DNA from: Purshia tridentata
Taxonomy: Eukaryota; Streptophyta; Magnoliopsida; Rosales; Rosaceae
DNA length: 64,000 nucleotides
Assembly (NCBI GenBank): GCA_003254885.1
Contig: QANT01007796.1
Location: 1-64,000, forward strand
Direction: 5' to 3'
Shown: piece by piece, positions 37,152-50,575 of the stretch
Layout of the letters: each line of letters begins with the position of its first letter
How positions within the stretch are numbered: the first letter of the stretch is position 1
Program-made: the position numbers and the translations under genes
Notes under the pieces: generated by a model
The model's database searches: none
What the model was told of the DNA's origin: nothing
What the model saw: the letters and a program-made list of their open reading frames with translations, nothing else

Positions 37152-40100
37152 ATGGCCATGAGCCTAACTGAGGGGGCGATCATGAAGATTTGCACGGGGG
37201 AGTACCATGACGAGACCTGGAAGCCGATACTCCAAGTACTGGACGTGAGGATGGTGAATGCGCAGCGTAGTGGGGCCCAGGCTGGACAAGACAACGAGAG
37301 GTACAGGGTTTTGATCTCAGATGGGTCCCACCACCAGCAGGGGATGCTGGGCACCCAGAAGAACATTCTGGTTCAGCAAGGCCTGCTTCAGAAGGGCTCC
37401 TTGGTTTGCTTGAAACAATTTACCTGCACCCAAGTCCAAAATCGCCTGTAAGTAAATTTATGCTCTTCCATTCTTTTCAAATTTCAAGGTTTGTTTTTTA
37501 ATAAAAATTTGTGTATTTTTCTTTTGTGAAATTTTCTTGATGGGTGTTTTTATTTCGTTTAGTTTTGAAGTTTGGTTTCTTGGGTGGTATAATCAAGGGA
37601 ATTGAGAGAGATAGGTTTATCAAATTTGTGGTTTAGTTGATTAAGAATTCAGCATTCTAGTTTGTTTCTGTTAATATCTGAATTGAAAATTCATGTTTAA
37701 GCATTGATGATGGAAGCAAGAAGGAAAATCTATTAACCATTTTCCAGAAGAAATAATAAGATGTACATGATCATTGAAAAAGAAAAATTTATTTCCTTTT
37801 TTTCGGTTTTGTTCTGTTACAAAGTTCTACCTTCAATTTGTCAAAACAAAAGATGCCGACTACGTTTATATTTGCAGGATCATCATTATAATTGAATTGG
37901 ATGTGATACTTGAAAAATGTGATCTCATTGGAGAGCCTGTAGCGGCACCTAAATTTTTGAATGCACAGCCCTCAGGGACATTATCTGGAAATGCCCAACC
38001 TCTTGGTGGCAGTGCACCTTCTGGTGGCGCAGTTCATGCAAGTGTGACTGAGGCAACTTTAGAACAACCTAGAATGAATCAATCGTATGGTAGTGCTTAT
38101 TCTGGTAATTCTGACCCAGGAAGATATGCAACAATGAGTACACCTTCCAATCACCCTAGACCAGAGCCAGGTTCTTTTTTCCCTGCTTCAGCACCAGTAA
38201 GTGGGTCCTATAGCCATCAGAACACAGGTTTTCACAACCCGAAATCTGAGGTTCCAGAGCCACCGCTAAATTCTTATGCCCAGCCATCTCAGCCAGCTTA
38301 CCAACAGCCACCTCCAAATTCTTACACCCGCCCCCCTCAGCCATCTTATCAACAGGCATCTCCAAATTCTTACATCCGCCCTCCTCAGCCATCTTATCAG
38401 CAGGCACCTCCAATGTATACTAATAGAGGTCCAGTTGCCAAAAATGAAGCTCCTCCAAGAATAATACCAATTACTGCTCTGAATCCATACCAAGGAAGGT
38501 GGACAATCAAGGCTAGAGTAACAGCTAAAGGTGAGCTTAGGCGCTACAGTAATGCTCGTGGCGATGGGAAAGTATTTTCTTTTGATCTTCTTGATTCTGA
38601 AGGTGGAGAAATTCGGGCAACCTGCTTTAATGCTGTGGCTGACCAATTCTACAACCAGATTGAAGTTGGTAAAGTTTATTTGATCTCCAGGGGTAGTTTA
38701 AGGCCAGCTCAAAGGAATTTCAACCACCTTAACAATGACCATGAAATTCTTTTAGAGAGCACATCAGTAATACAGTCATGTTTCGAGGATGACAATTTGA
38801 TTCCACAACAGCTGTTCCATTTCCGTCGTATAAGTGATGTTGAGGGCTTGGAAAACAACACTATTGTGGATGTAATAGGTGTGGTATCATTCATCGGTCC
38901 CCCTGCTTCTATAATGAGGAAAAATGGTATTGAGACTCAGAAGCGAATCCTCCATTTGAAGGACATGTCTGGTCGTAGTGTTGAATTAACTCTTTGGGGA
39001 AATTTGTGCAATGCAGAAGGACAAAAACTGCAAAACATGTGTGATTCTGGGGTATTTCCAGTGCTGGCTGTAAAATCTGCTAAAGTGAACGACTTTAATG
39101 GGAAGGCGGTGGGGACCATTGCTTCAAGTCAGCTTTTCATAGATCCCAATATCAATGAGGCTCACGAGCTGAAGGAATGGTTTGACAAGGAAGGAAGGAA
39201 TACCCCATTTATCTCTATTTCCAGGGAAACAGCAGGCGTGGGTAGAACAGATAACCGAAAGACTATATCCCAAATTAAAGATGAGAGGCTAGGGACTTCC
39301 GAGAAGCCAGATTGGATCACAGTTGGTGCAACTATTTCATTCATAAAGGTTGATAATTTCTGCTATACAGCATGTCCAATCATGACAGGTGATCGACAAT
39401 GCAGCAAAAAAGTTACAAACAATGGAGATGGAAAATGGAGGTGTGATAAATGTAATCAGTCCATTGAAGAATGTGACTACAGATATATACTCCAGTTACA
39501 GGTACAGGACCATACTGGCTCAACATGGGTAACTGCATTTCAGGAGAGTGGTGAAGAAATCATGGGTATACCTGCAAAAGATTTGTATTTTTTGAAATAT
39601 GATGAACAGGATGATGAGAAATTTGCAGAAATCATTCGGAAGGCTCTTTTTACTAAATTCGTTTTTAAGTTGAAAATAAAGGAGGAGACTTTTAGTGATG
39701 AACAACGTGTAAAGTCAACAGTTATCAAAGCAGAAAAGGTGAATTTTACATCAGAGTCTAGATTTCTTTTGGATTTGATGGATAAACTTAAAACTGAGAA
39801 TTTTAGTTCTGCCTCAAAGGGGGAAACTGTAATACCCAGTTCTGGGATGAATGATACTGGAACCGGGAACACTGCAAGTAGACAACCTATCCCAGCTGTG
39901 AACATCGGCTACAATACCAATCCTGGTAAAGAATTTGGTGCACCAGCAAATCAAGTGGGTAACTATGGAAACCAGTTTAGTAATGCTAGGGTTATTTCTA
40001 CTGGCTCTACTGGTTCGTATCTGAGCTGTAACAGCTGTGGGGGTACTGGCCATAGCTCAATGAATTGCCCAAATGTATTGAATGGCCCAGGACATTCATC

Positions 40101-40299
40101 AGGAGTGGGCTATAACAGTAGAGTATCTCCTAGGCCAGGTGTTGGCAATACTTCTGGTGAATGCTACAAATGCCATCAACCTGGGCACTGGGCAAGAGAC
40201 TGTCCTGGGTTGAACTCTGTTTCTCCAGCTTATGGAAGCAGCAGAGTCAACACCGGGAGATATGGAGGTGTTTCAAAGCAAGAGGTGGGCGGCTTTTGA
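37152..40299 (+). CDS. RPA1: Replication protein A 70-kDa subunit with zinc knuckles (RPA1C/E type)
   Basis: Large subunit of the single-stranded-DNA-binding complex used in replication and repair. Two exons, 37152-37447 and 37878-40299, give 905 residues. Residues ~5-105 form the N-terminal OB fold (LTEGAIMKICTGEYHDETWK). A Pro/Gln linker contains three exact 16-residue repeats (230-277). DBD-A starts at about 290 (ITALNPYQGRWTIKARVTAK), DBD-B follows, and DBD-C holds a zinc ribbon (C598, C607, C621, C624). The tail has two CCHC knuckles: C816-x2-C819-x4-H824-x4-C829 and C861-x2-C864-x4-H869-x4-C874. Zinc knuckles mark the plant RPA1C/RPA1E subgroup implicated in DNA repair and meiosis. It is somewhat longer than the Arabidopsis proteins. 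Confidence 0.95.
38269..38412 (+). repeat. Three 48-bp in-frame tandem repeats in RPA1 linker
   Basis: Units begin at 38269, 38317 and 38365, each encoding NSY-x-x-P-x-QP-x-YQQ-x-x-P. Units 2 and 3 are nearly identical while unit 1 differs more. The repeat lies in the disordered linker between the N-terminal OB fold and DBD-A, so copy-number change would be tolerated. Confidence 0.95.
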
Positions 40300-42637
40300 A
40301 CTTGCTTGGTCAGGAGCTTGTACAATATGCTGCATGTTTGATCAGCATCATTTCCTGGGTGTTGGATTTGCTTCCTTGTTATTATGGGGTTCGAGTTGGT
40401 GAACTTTCCCTATATATAGCAGAGGGTTGAGCCGTTGTTGGAACCTTGCATATATGTTGGAGTTGAGCAAAACTTTTGTCGCTTATTTGAAGTTTTCAAG
40501 CTTCAGGATAATGAGTTTGAAGAAGTTGCTTAGTCAGAAGGGCCTCAGACTCTTTTGTTCTTTTTGTAATATGTTTTTGTTTTGGGTTCATGGATTTTGG
40601 ACTATACATGTAGTGCTACCAGATTTGCTTTTCGTCTGTATAAATGCATTGTTTATACCAAACTTTTCTGGTCGAGGATCTCAACCGCAATGTTTCAACT
40701 TTCAAGTATGGGAGTGCAAGTTTCCTTTCTTACAGCTTCCAAGCAACTTGTTTCTTTTCGGGAAATGCTTTTTGTCAAACCATTTCAGTTCGAGGCTGAA
40801 ACGAACAAAATTTGAAATTTCTCGTGTAAACTATCCTTGTCCTTCTAAATCAGATGAGTGAAATTCTTTCTCCTGCTAAAGGCTACGGTCGATGAATGCA
40901 CGTATTGTCGTATTGGCGTGAGTTGATTTCTCATAATCTTCTCATTTTTCTTGCATCTGCCTCCGTTTGATGTGTTGATATTGATATGACCTCCGATTAA
41001 TAGTGTCCAAGATATTTGGTTTCCGTAGTGAATATCCTTGTTATTGGAAAGATTTGAGTGCTCAATCATTTGCAATCAAAGGCGAAATTCAGATTTGAAT
41101 GGACTCATAAAATTCAGTAATAAATGGCATATTATGCAGCACGGGCTCTTCTCAATTTTGGGTATCATTGGAATTACTGATTTGCATAACATTCAATGTC
41201 CAAATATATAAATATCTTCAAAGCTAGTAAGTATATGCACTATTCAGTCTCAGATTCTTAACGAGTCCATCAAGCATAAACAAGAGACTACTGTCTTTTT
41301 AATTGCTTAGTTATGTCCGGTCTCGTTCTTAGGCCTAAATTCTTTTCTTTCTGCAGTGGAATGTGGACTATGGTGAATATTAGTCTTGAAATAATTTCTT
41401 GGTGATTTATAGGCCGGTTCAATTTTTTCTACTCTCTTAGACTAATACCTTAATACTTTTTTATTTTTAACTAAGGTTCAAAAATATTATCCAGATGTTT
41501 ATAATTTAAAAAATATGTGATATTATCCTAAAATTAATGATATGTAAATCTTAATATTATTCTAATTGTATATTACTTTAATATTATAATATTATATTAT
41601 ATATCCTAATTAATATTATCATATTATCCTATAATTAATTATAGAATTTAATTGTACCAAACGAACGATTGACTCTGGTCTGTAAATACATTTCAATTGT
41701 ACTAATCAATTGATCGACTATGGTTTGTCGGTGTTATGTTAGGGTTTAACTCTAGGAGTTAATATATTTTTTATTATATAATATAAATGGATATTATCAT
41801 TTATTATTTTAAATTAAAAAATATAAAACTAGATAATCTTGAATGTTTGAATTAAATATGTATAAACAAATATTATCTTTTATTTTTAAAATTAATTTAT
41901 ATTGATTATCTTAATTTTAAAAGATAATCTAAGTCAAAATTTTAAAAAGTCTATTTTTTGGACCTCAATCTAAACAATTGGATTTAAGTATTAATTTAAA
42001 TTTCTATATGGTTTTAGTCTAAATGACTTTTCAAAATTAGACCTATTTCTAATTATTCCTAATTTCTTCTTGTGGACAATTTTGTCTCCAAGAACCAAAC
42101 CCCAGCGAATTAGTCCAAATGTTGTTCTCGTTTTTCTCATTTCTTTCCCTCTTTTTGCTTAGGCAACTGCCAAGTTGGTAGGCATTCTTCTTTTTATCTT
42201 TTCCACTCATTTTGGTCTACCTTTAAACAAATTTCAGTTAAAAGGAGATGCCATTTGATTCAAAAGCCACATATGGTTGCCACTCTGTAAATGATGATGC
42301 CTTTCATCCTCCAGAAACACTACAGAGAACGAACCTGCCTCCGACCACGATGAAAAGATGCAGCATGACTCTTACATTTGTGGGCCTATATAATTTTCAA
42401 AATGCTCGATTTCTTCTTTCTTTCTGAGTTTCTGGTGTGGTGAAAGAAGGAATACAAAGATGAATAAGTGATTTTTTTTTATTTCTCCAAAGACATGTGA
42501 ATGATGCGACTGAGTTACCATTCACATAATATAAGCAGCACAACACATAAACAGTTTATAACATATTACATCTAAATGCTAATTTTTCAAGTACCTTGCG
42601 TTACTATATCTTACCACCATCGACACTGATTGGATTA
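40300..42637. other. RPA1 3' flank and AT-rich intergenic region
   Basis: 40300 to about 40870 looks like the RPA1 3' untranslated region. From 41450 to 42050 the sequence is very AT-rich with many ATATTAT words. An imperfect repeat, CGATTGACTCTGGTCTGTA at 41668 and CGACTATGGTTTGT at 41714, occurs there. No gene supported. Confidence 0.5.
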
Positions 42638-44085
42638 TCAAAAACACACATTTGCAGATGAAGTTGACCCAGCCCCCTTGACAGGTCGTGAGTTGAATAT
42701 CATCCCTTGTGCACCACAATGACCACCTGTCATGCCATCAACCTGGTTTGGGCTATAGCCAGCAATGGCACTTTTAATTGCTGTCTGTGTGGTTACCCTT
42801 TCTCTCTCAGCCACTGCTTTCAGCCGGAGCCGCTCAGCTCTTGAACCGATAACCTGCCCTAGTATAGAAGCTGCGATAGTCAATGCCATAGCTGCTTTGG
42901 GCATCAAGACTGATTTCCTAAGCATGGCTATGAAAGGCACAGCAGCATGCACCGCGGCAAACCATGAGAGAGAAAATTTCTTGGTGTGTTCTTTCCATAC
43001 ACCTAGCGGAATGTTAACTGCCATGCCTAAGGCTGCAATGACGAGCATTTTTGCAGGTAGTGGCTGAGGGCGTAGATTCTTAACAAGGGCGGTTCGGGCA
43101 AGGGTTGCCCTTGCAGCAACTACTGCAGGTGGACATCTGAGCTTCATGCCAATGGGTGGTTGAAGTGCTGTTGCAACAAGTGGTAGAACACGGCTAACAG
43201 CTCTATATGACTTTGCAATTGGACAGTTACCTGTTCTTAACCACTCATCTCCCAGCGCTTCATGTTTTGACGAATTCCCTTTCTGGAACAATGGAAGTTA
43301 AAAGCCACATCAGGTTCCTGTAAATTCTGATAATCACTCACTAAACCATGAGCAAGGCATATGATACAAGGAGTACATTCACAAGTTAGTGAGTTGTACA
43401 TGCACAAATTTGACAAATGAGATAATGGGATGGGTTTATTCTAAAGCCGGTAATAATTTCTACAGTTCCAAAACATGTTTCATGCTAGCAGACATGAATA
43501 TTCTGTTCTCATTAGAATTGATAAAGTAAGCAAGTTGGGGCAAAAACAATCTACCTGCGAAGGGGGTTCCTTCTTGCTGGATGCGTCAGAGTTGTGCTTT
43601 TTCCACTTGTCAGAGAAGGAACCAAAACTGAAAGGCCCTCCAGGTCCAAATGCTGAGAGGCTTATGGTGGCAGTCTTGGCTGCTAAAGGGTTGAAGTTGA
43701 ACTGAGGTTCAGGCTTGGGTTCCAGAATGTCCTTATGAGAAAAAGATTTGCCCAACAGTGGGACAACACCATCCTTCCCATGAAAGAGCTTAAAGGCCAT
43801 ATCAAAATTGGGACCATCTTCAAATATTGGACCTTTGGCTCCATCCACCTTTGAACACCAAATCATTACCAAAATCAATTTCAAGTATTAAACACTGGTT
43901 TAGTTCATATTTCACATGACATAGAGGACAGAGAGATAACATACAGGAAGGGGGAGATCGACAGAAGTGAAGGAAAAGCATGTGGGTTTATTGATATTCC
44001 TCAAAAACGGACATCTCTGAATGTCCTTCTCATCAAAGGGGCACTCAGAAGCCTCTCCATTCCCTTTCTTAAACAAAAAATCCAT
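42638..44085 (-). CDS. Unrecognised plant membrane protein
   Basis: Three minus-strand exons, 44085-43945, 43848-43555 and 43282-42638, all phase 0, give 359 residues. The N-terminus (MDFLFKKGNGEASECPFDEK, then CPFLRNINKPTCFSF) contains three Cys and looks like a short folded motif. Residues 48-145 form a Gly/Pro/Phe-rich soluble segment (FDMAFKLFHGKDGVVPL, FGPGGPFSFGSFSDKWKK). The last exon carries three hydrophobic stretches (MLVIAALGMAVNIPLGVW, WFAAVHAAVPFIAML, AAMALTIAASILGQVIG), then a basic segment and a Cys-containing end. This suggests a multi-pass membrane protein, perhaps in an organelle. I know no function. The regular structure and intact splicing make it a real gene. Confidence 0.8.
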
Positions 44086-44910
44086 TGAATTTTTTGCTCA
44101 ACTCAATTTACCTGCAGCCAGAACAAAAAGAAAATTTAAATTATATAAAATACAATAGAAGTAAATTTATTTGTAGCCTTTGTAGGCGTTCACAACATAC
44201 ACTGAAAAAACATTCATTTCATGGCCACCCTCAAAATAAATATGAAAAAAGTTTCTACACCGCATCAAACCAAGAAGAATAGCAATGGGTGATCAATTCC
44301 AATTGAAATTCAGCAACTTATTGCATATTGAACTGCAATTTGAACTATCTCAACTGGCTGTCATGTATAACATACAAACCTCTATAATATTTACAAGATG
44401 ATCGCCAAACTAAAAGCATTCCTCTCTACCAAAAGAAAGTCCAAACTAAAACTTCCAATTCACGTAACAAAAAACCAAAATCTATATCATGACAACTTCA
44501 CAAGCATGAATCGAATAAATAAAATTCCAAGTGAAAATGTAATTCATTTTAAAAATATGGACAAGACTGGATTGAAAAAGGGAGAATCAAGCGGGTGTTT
44601 GGGCGGAGAGAAAATACCTGAGAGCTGGAAGTCGGGAAAGACGTGTGGAGGGCACGGACACGTACGCACAGTTAGGGGCTTTGTTTGGTTATGACTCTTT
44701 TTGTGTTGAGAGAAAAAGCATGGTGACATGCATTTGTGGACACCTTAACATAGCCAAATTTTGCTTCATCATACACCAAATAATCCCAACCACTCAAATT
44801 TTACATCGCATACCCAAATAAGCTGAACAAGCTACACGCCCAAGCCTTGTGAACGTTTGTTTCGTTTGGGCCTTTTATCTGTTTTCCTGAGCCTGGGCCT
44901 GGGCCTGGAG
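44086..44910 (-). promoter_or_regulatory. Leader intron and site II promoter of the membrane-protein gene
   Basis: A leader intron runs 44617-44112 (506 bases; donor CTCAG-GTATTT, acceptor GGCTGCAG), leaving a short leader before the ATG. Upstream, at about 44869-44908, there are several GGGCC/TGGGCC cores (TTTGGGCC and then CCTGGGCCTGGGCCTGG), read as GGCCCA on the minus strand. Such elements are common in promoters of growth-linked housekeeping genes. Confidence 0.5.
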
Positions 44911-47900
44911 CTGTTGTTTTATTTGGTTATTATATAATTTATATGTTGCTTAGCCTTATAAATAATATATTTGTTATTAATATTATAGCCATTTGCTTTA
45001 GTTGGAAATTTTTGAAGAAGCAAATGTTGAAGAGAAAATGACAAATAGGTTAACTCCTTCAGAGATGCCACGTGTAACATGATTCTTCCTAGAATCTTGT
45101 AGGTTGACATTGGAGTTGTACAGTAGTACTTATTGTTTTCATTTGTATACAAATGGCGATGAATCTAATTAATGAAATGGGACACAATATTAGAACGGTT
45201 CAAAGGCCATAATCAAATAATTAATTAAATCGGTACCTTATTGTATATTTTCTAATTACCCTACTTGCTCATCAATTACTAGTATATATATGATTTCCAT
45301 AGAGTACTGAGATGTAGAACGACATCGTCAACAGTACTCCATACCTACACATGTAGTTGCCATTTGCCCAATAATAAATTGATGAATGCATGATTAGAGA
45401 GAGAGAGAGAGAGAGGCCTTTTATGACTTGGTTTCCACCAATGTTCACATGCACATGTACATGCACATGGCATGTGTGCATTGATGCCAATAATAAGGAC
45501 ATGTTCCTCTCACTCTCAATAGGGACAGGTTCGTTAAGGGTACGTGCCCTGCATGACGAGGTCTTCTACTCTCCTCTCAAGTCTCTATTATAATAATTTA
45601 CATGTCAATGCGCGTTAAGCTTATCCCCTCCCGCATCACCGACTCCGCCAGTGCCTTCCCTTTCTTCAAACCGTTTTCGGCATAATTTCCAATTTAGAGG
45701 GTCCCTAAATCATGTCACTTCCCTTCAATCTTTTTCCCTATCAATTATTTCAATGGATCCTAAGTATTACAATTTATCACCTAACTTTTGATATTTCGTC
45801 ATAGTTAAAATTGGTTACATAAGCTAAAATATTATAAACGGGTAAAGTTATTTGATACAATTAATTAAATTGATTGGGTTAAAGTACGAAATGACACGAT
45901 ATGAAGACAAGCCACTAACATGAGCACTTGGTGAATTATGCGTAACATATATTTCATTAAAATGGACCGGGATGAGTTCTCATTCTAATGCATGAGCTAA
46001 GTTATTAGCTTTATTTTTTAATTGAACTTTTTTATTAAAAAAAAATTTTAAATATAAGTCATTCAATTCTTTTGCAATAATTCTTAAAAGCAATTATTAC
46101 TCTACTTAATATCAAATGTCGTAACTAACAGGGATGCATAAATACCAGGCAGCAGTAGTCAAATTCAAGCTACATCGATCACTATATGTCACAATTTCAC
46201 AAAATAGTCAATAGTGTTTGGGAGCCACTTAGACTACAGCTACAATCACAAAATAGTCAACAGTGGTTAGGTGGCCTAAACAATTAAGACTTTAGCTGCG
46301 ATAACTATCTGTAACCAAAAAAGTTCGGTGCAGCATCGCTAATGAATGAAACATTTATGTTACTAAAAAAAAAAACGAATGAAACATTATGGACTCTATT
46401 GTTCGCTGTGATTTTTTACACCTTTATTGTTCGTTATTTTTCTTAATTTTTTATTTGAAAAATAAAAAATTTGGTGTAATTTGGGGTTCTATAATCTATT
46501 AGGTATTTGCAATTTAATTTTTTACATAATGATCAAAATATTCATTGTCTATTTTTCTAATGATTAAACATAATAATATAATTAAAGATTAGTTAGACAT
46601 AAATTATTTCTTTGAGAGCTCTGTAGTTATGTTTTGTTTTTTATAAAATCTCTGCACATTGTGAATTTTTGTAAAGGAAATATAACTGAAAAAAATTGAA
46701 ATTACAAGATTATGGAGACTAACCCCATTATTTTACTTTTTATTTGATTATAAATTAAGAATTAACATATTTGAAGTATAGATTCGTCCGCATAATATGC
46801 AAACGGATTAGATAGTCCCAAAAACTATACCTTACGAATCTAAAAAAGTGAATCTATCAATTCAATTTCAACGTATAAAAGTCTGCATGGTAATAAAATC
46901 TTGACATGTGTCGACAAATTAGATGAGAAACAGAGTAGAAACAGAGAAGTCGGAAACAGAGGATTTAAATTGGAGAACTTGATGTTGACATATGAGCATT
47001 GGTTGACCAAAGGCGAATGATTCAATCAATCCGACGGTTCCTACCAAACAAATAAAATCAAAAAGAAGAAGAATTAATTATAAAATTAGTCAGAAACCTT
47101 GTGATTCTCTGACTTTGTGGCTTTATGAGCTCTTAACTCCCCACCGCTTCTCCACAAACACCAAAGAAAATAAATAATAATAAAAAAAATTAAAAAAACA
47201 GGATTTGTTTTGCTGAATAAACACGGCATTGTCTATGTGTCAGTGAGTGTCACCTTATTTACTTGTATTAAATTAACGGCGACACCCAGACCCAAAAAAA
47301 AAATTAACAGCGGCACCGTCACAAACAATTAAGTTGGACTCCCAAAGACAGAATAGCAATTAGCAAATCAGGGTGAGGACTATTTAGTAATTACCCACAC
47401 TCGCCTTTTCTTTTTGCTAGGACTAAATTTTGTCAAAGACACAATAATAGTCAATTATGTTAATTATGGAATGACCAGCTCTCAAACTTGAATTTCTATT
47501 TCCTTAAATTAAAAGATAAATGAATGAGAAGCTACCAGTTTAATAATAATTCCATGGGTTAGATGTAGGTTTGTATTGAATTGTTTATTTACACAAAACA
47601 TTCTTTTACATAATCATTTAATTTTTAAAAGTGTATTATTTATTCACAAATAGGAATTGAACTTGTTGCTTGAAAAAAAAGGAAAAGAAAAAGAGCTAAA
47701 AAGCAAAAATTAAAATTAAAAGTAGAAGCACCATCATCTAAAATTGGTCCAATTGAATTACAGCACAGAATGAAGAATTATACGTAATGTAAGCAGTAAG
47801 CCTAAGGGAAAGTAATATCATACTCCTTTTTTTGGGTTCAAAATAAATACCATTCTGAATATAGAGAGCTGAGTGAATAGATGACCTTGAGTTGGTACAA

Positions 47901-48800
47901 AAATAAGTGAGTTATTGTTTTTATTTTTATTTTTTCATTAAATGATGTCCCTATTGGTTAATTTGCAATATGATAGGACTGAAAACTGAATTTTTATTAA
48001 AGTGTTAAAACTTTAACCCGTCTAATCGCCCGAGTTACACCCCAGATATTTACTATTAAATAATGGTTATCGACACTGTACAATGCTTTATGTGCAATTA
48101 GTGCATCTTTTTATTTTTTGTCAATATGCAGTTTTTTTTATAAAGTGTTTTAATTTATCATTAGATAGACATTTTTAACATTTATAAATTTTATATGGGT
48201 TTATGATTTATCTACAATTAGGGGTGTAAAATGAACTATAAAATCAATTTAAAAAAAACTCAAAAGAGAAAACCTTTCAACTCAATAACATTTTTTGAAA
48301 CTCTAGTTTAGATAAACCGTTTAGTTGGATGAGGAAGTGTCAATGGATGGGTTATACATACATTTCTTATCATAATCTTATTAAAACCAAAAAATGAAAA
48401 GATAATGTTTTTGATTTTCTCAACTGATTATATGTAACTACTTATATGAGGTATTAGTTAATGTATAGTTAGCTAAATAATATATTTGAATGGTGGTCTT
48501 AAAAGTTGACCATATATTAGTGACTACCTCATATAATTAGTTAAATATAATCAGTTAGAAATGTCTCAATAATAATACCCAAATGAAAGAAAAAACGAAA
48601 AAGAAAAAGAAAGAAAGAAATTCTTATCGTGAGGTAAGAAAAAGTAGCTACTATAAGCCTACTATTTAGCCAAACAAAAAAGAAAAAGAAAACAAAACGG
48701 ACAGAGGAGAGAGAAGAAAGTGAATTAAAGAGAAAGAGCAGCGAAGTTGAGAAACAACCAAGAGGCTTGGGAGGGACAGCGAAGCAGAAGGCAAGCAAGT
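44911..48800. other. Long AT-rich intergenic region
   Basis: No gene supported. It contains (GA)n at 45392-45415, an ATGCACATG-type simple repeat at 45444-45475, and an imperfect direct repeat of about 58 bp around 46186-46300, marked by CACAAAATAGTCAA at 46198 and 46247. A purine-rich tract at 48590-48740 leads into the promoter of the next gene. Confidence 0.5.
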
Positions 48801-49002
48801 AGTGTAGTTATATATAAATATATGGTTTAGCTCCGTGTTTGAGGCCGAGAGATCCCACCTCTTGCCATATCCTCCTTCGTTATCCCCACTTCTTCATTTT
48901 TTCTCATTTCTCTTCTCTTTTCGGTTTTCATTTCTTGACACAGATTAATTGCAGAGGCACTCATAATAATAGTCTCTCTGACTATACACAAACAAAACAA
49001 AG

Positions 49003-50556
49003 GTATTACTACTCCTCCCTCTTCTCTCTCTCGTCAACTTGTTCTCTTACTCTGTTTTAGTGTTACTTGCTCTCTCCTTCAGATCGATTTCATATCATTG
49101 TTTTGCTTTTGTTTCTTTGGCCTTTTCTTCCGCAATTTCGTCAACCCATTTGCGATCTTGTTTGTTCTTAATGGCTTACTCTCTCTTTATTTTGCGCGTT
49201 AGATCTGGTTTTTGTCCACACTCCCTCTTTTTCTCTGTTAATTTCCTATTTTTGGATGACCATAATCACACGTGGTCTTCACTTTTACCAAATGCATAAT
49301 TTCTTTCCTTCTTTTTCTTTTGTTTTCAACATCTAATTCTATTGCCTTTCTTGCTTTCTTTGATATTCTGTTTTCACGCAATGACTGGTAAATTTTGTTA
49401 TTGCCAAGACGGGTATGTATGATTTTTCTCTTTCTTTCCTTTTTCTTTTGTTTTTGCATGAAGGGTCTTGGTTGCATGTAATCTGCTTTCAACATTTTTT
49501 TTCTTGGTTGGTTTGCCCTGTCTCTGCAAAATTTAGGTGAATTTCATGGTATGCTTTGGTGGGTATTCATTGGATGAATGTGGTTGGCTTTGTTTGTCTC
49601 TTTCCTTGGATATGATTCATAAAGGAAGCAGCTGATTGGCAAGCAGTGACAATTGAGTCATGCATAAAAACTTTTCTTACGCTTCAAGAAAATGATGAAA
49701 TTTACTTGGTGCTTTCTCACTTTATTTTCCCTTTTGATTTCCATGGTTCTTTGGCCTTTTTTTTGGACTTGTTGGGGTGAGAGAGAGAAAGACCTCATCA
49801 GGGACGGCACAGTTTGATAGGATTGGGCCCATTGTCATGTGAGAGGCATAAAGGGAGGTTAACATGGAAAGTAGAAAGTGTCGGTAGTTGCTATCAGATC
49901 TTAATATTATTCACATTTCACCAGTGGGTTTGCATTATTCTTTTTCTTTTTTTCTTTTTTTCCCCTTCTTGAAAGCTGCTTCAACCTTTTCCACTCCCCT
50001 AACTTTTGGGCCAATGAGTGGATTTGTTATCCATGAGCTGGATCTGGATCTAACCGAGCAACTTGAGTCTGAAACTGTTGCTGCACTTTTCCAGTGTGCG
50101 ATCCACATCTCATTTTGTGCTTCCCATGTTGAAGAATAAGATTGAGTGATGTGTTTTCTTCTTTAATTAAATTCATGTTTTACTCTTTTATTGGTTGTTG
50201 CATAAATGTAGAATATGCATTTATGGATCAATGCATTTATTTTTCTGAAGAGATTTAGGATACCCATCTAATTAACTGATGCAGACAATAATTGCAAGGC
50301 ATTAAAGATAAATGGAATGTATGAAGTTAAAATTAGTGCAGTGCATTTACTACTCTTTTCACTTCTCTGATTTGTGATGCTTAACTATGATATATGGGAT
50401 GACATGGGGAAAGCAAGAAACCTGTGAAGCTTATGACGAGCCTGATTTGAGAGGCTGTTTTAAGTTTCATAGTGTTCTTTACTTCAACTAATTCTTAGCA
50501 GATCAGCATTATTATTCCACCGACAAGAAGATATAATATGTCTTGTATCTCTGCAG
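49003..50556 (+). other. Long 5' leader intron of the ERD3-like gene
   Basis: A leader exon ending AAACAAAG at 49002 is followed by GTATTA. The acceptor CTCTGCAG is at 50556, 19 bases before the first ATG. The 1.55-kb intron is T-rich with (CT)n and (T)n tracts near its 5' end, the pattern often linked to intron-mediated enhancement in plants, and codes for nothing recognisable. Confidence 0.6.
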
Positions 50557-50575
50557 ATAGTTTATACTTTCCAAG

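Noticed and set aside
40427-40861. 144-residue frame downstream of RPA1
   Set aside because: Lies in the 3' untranslated region, low-complexity Phe/Leu-rich, no splice or start context.
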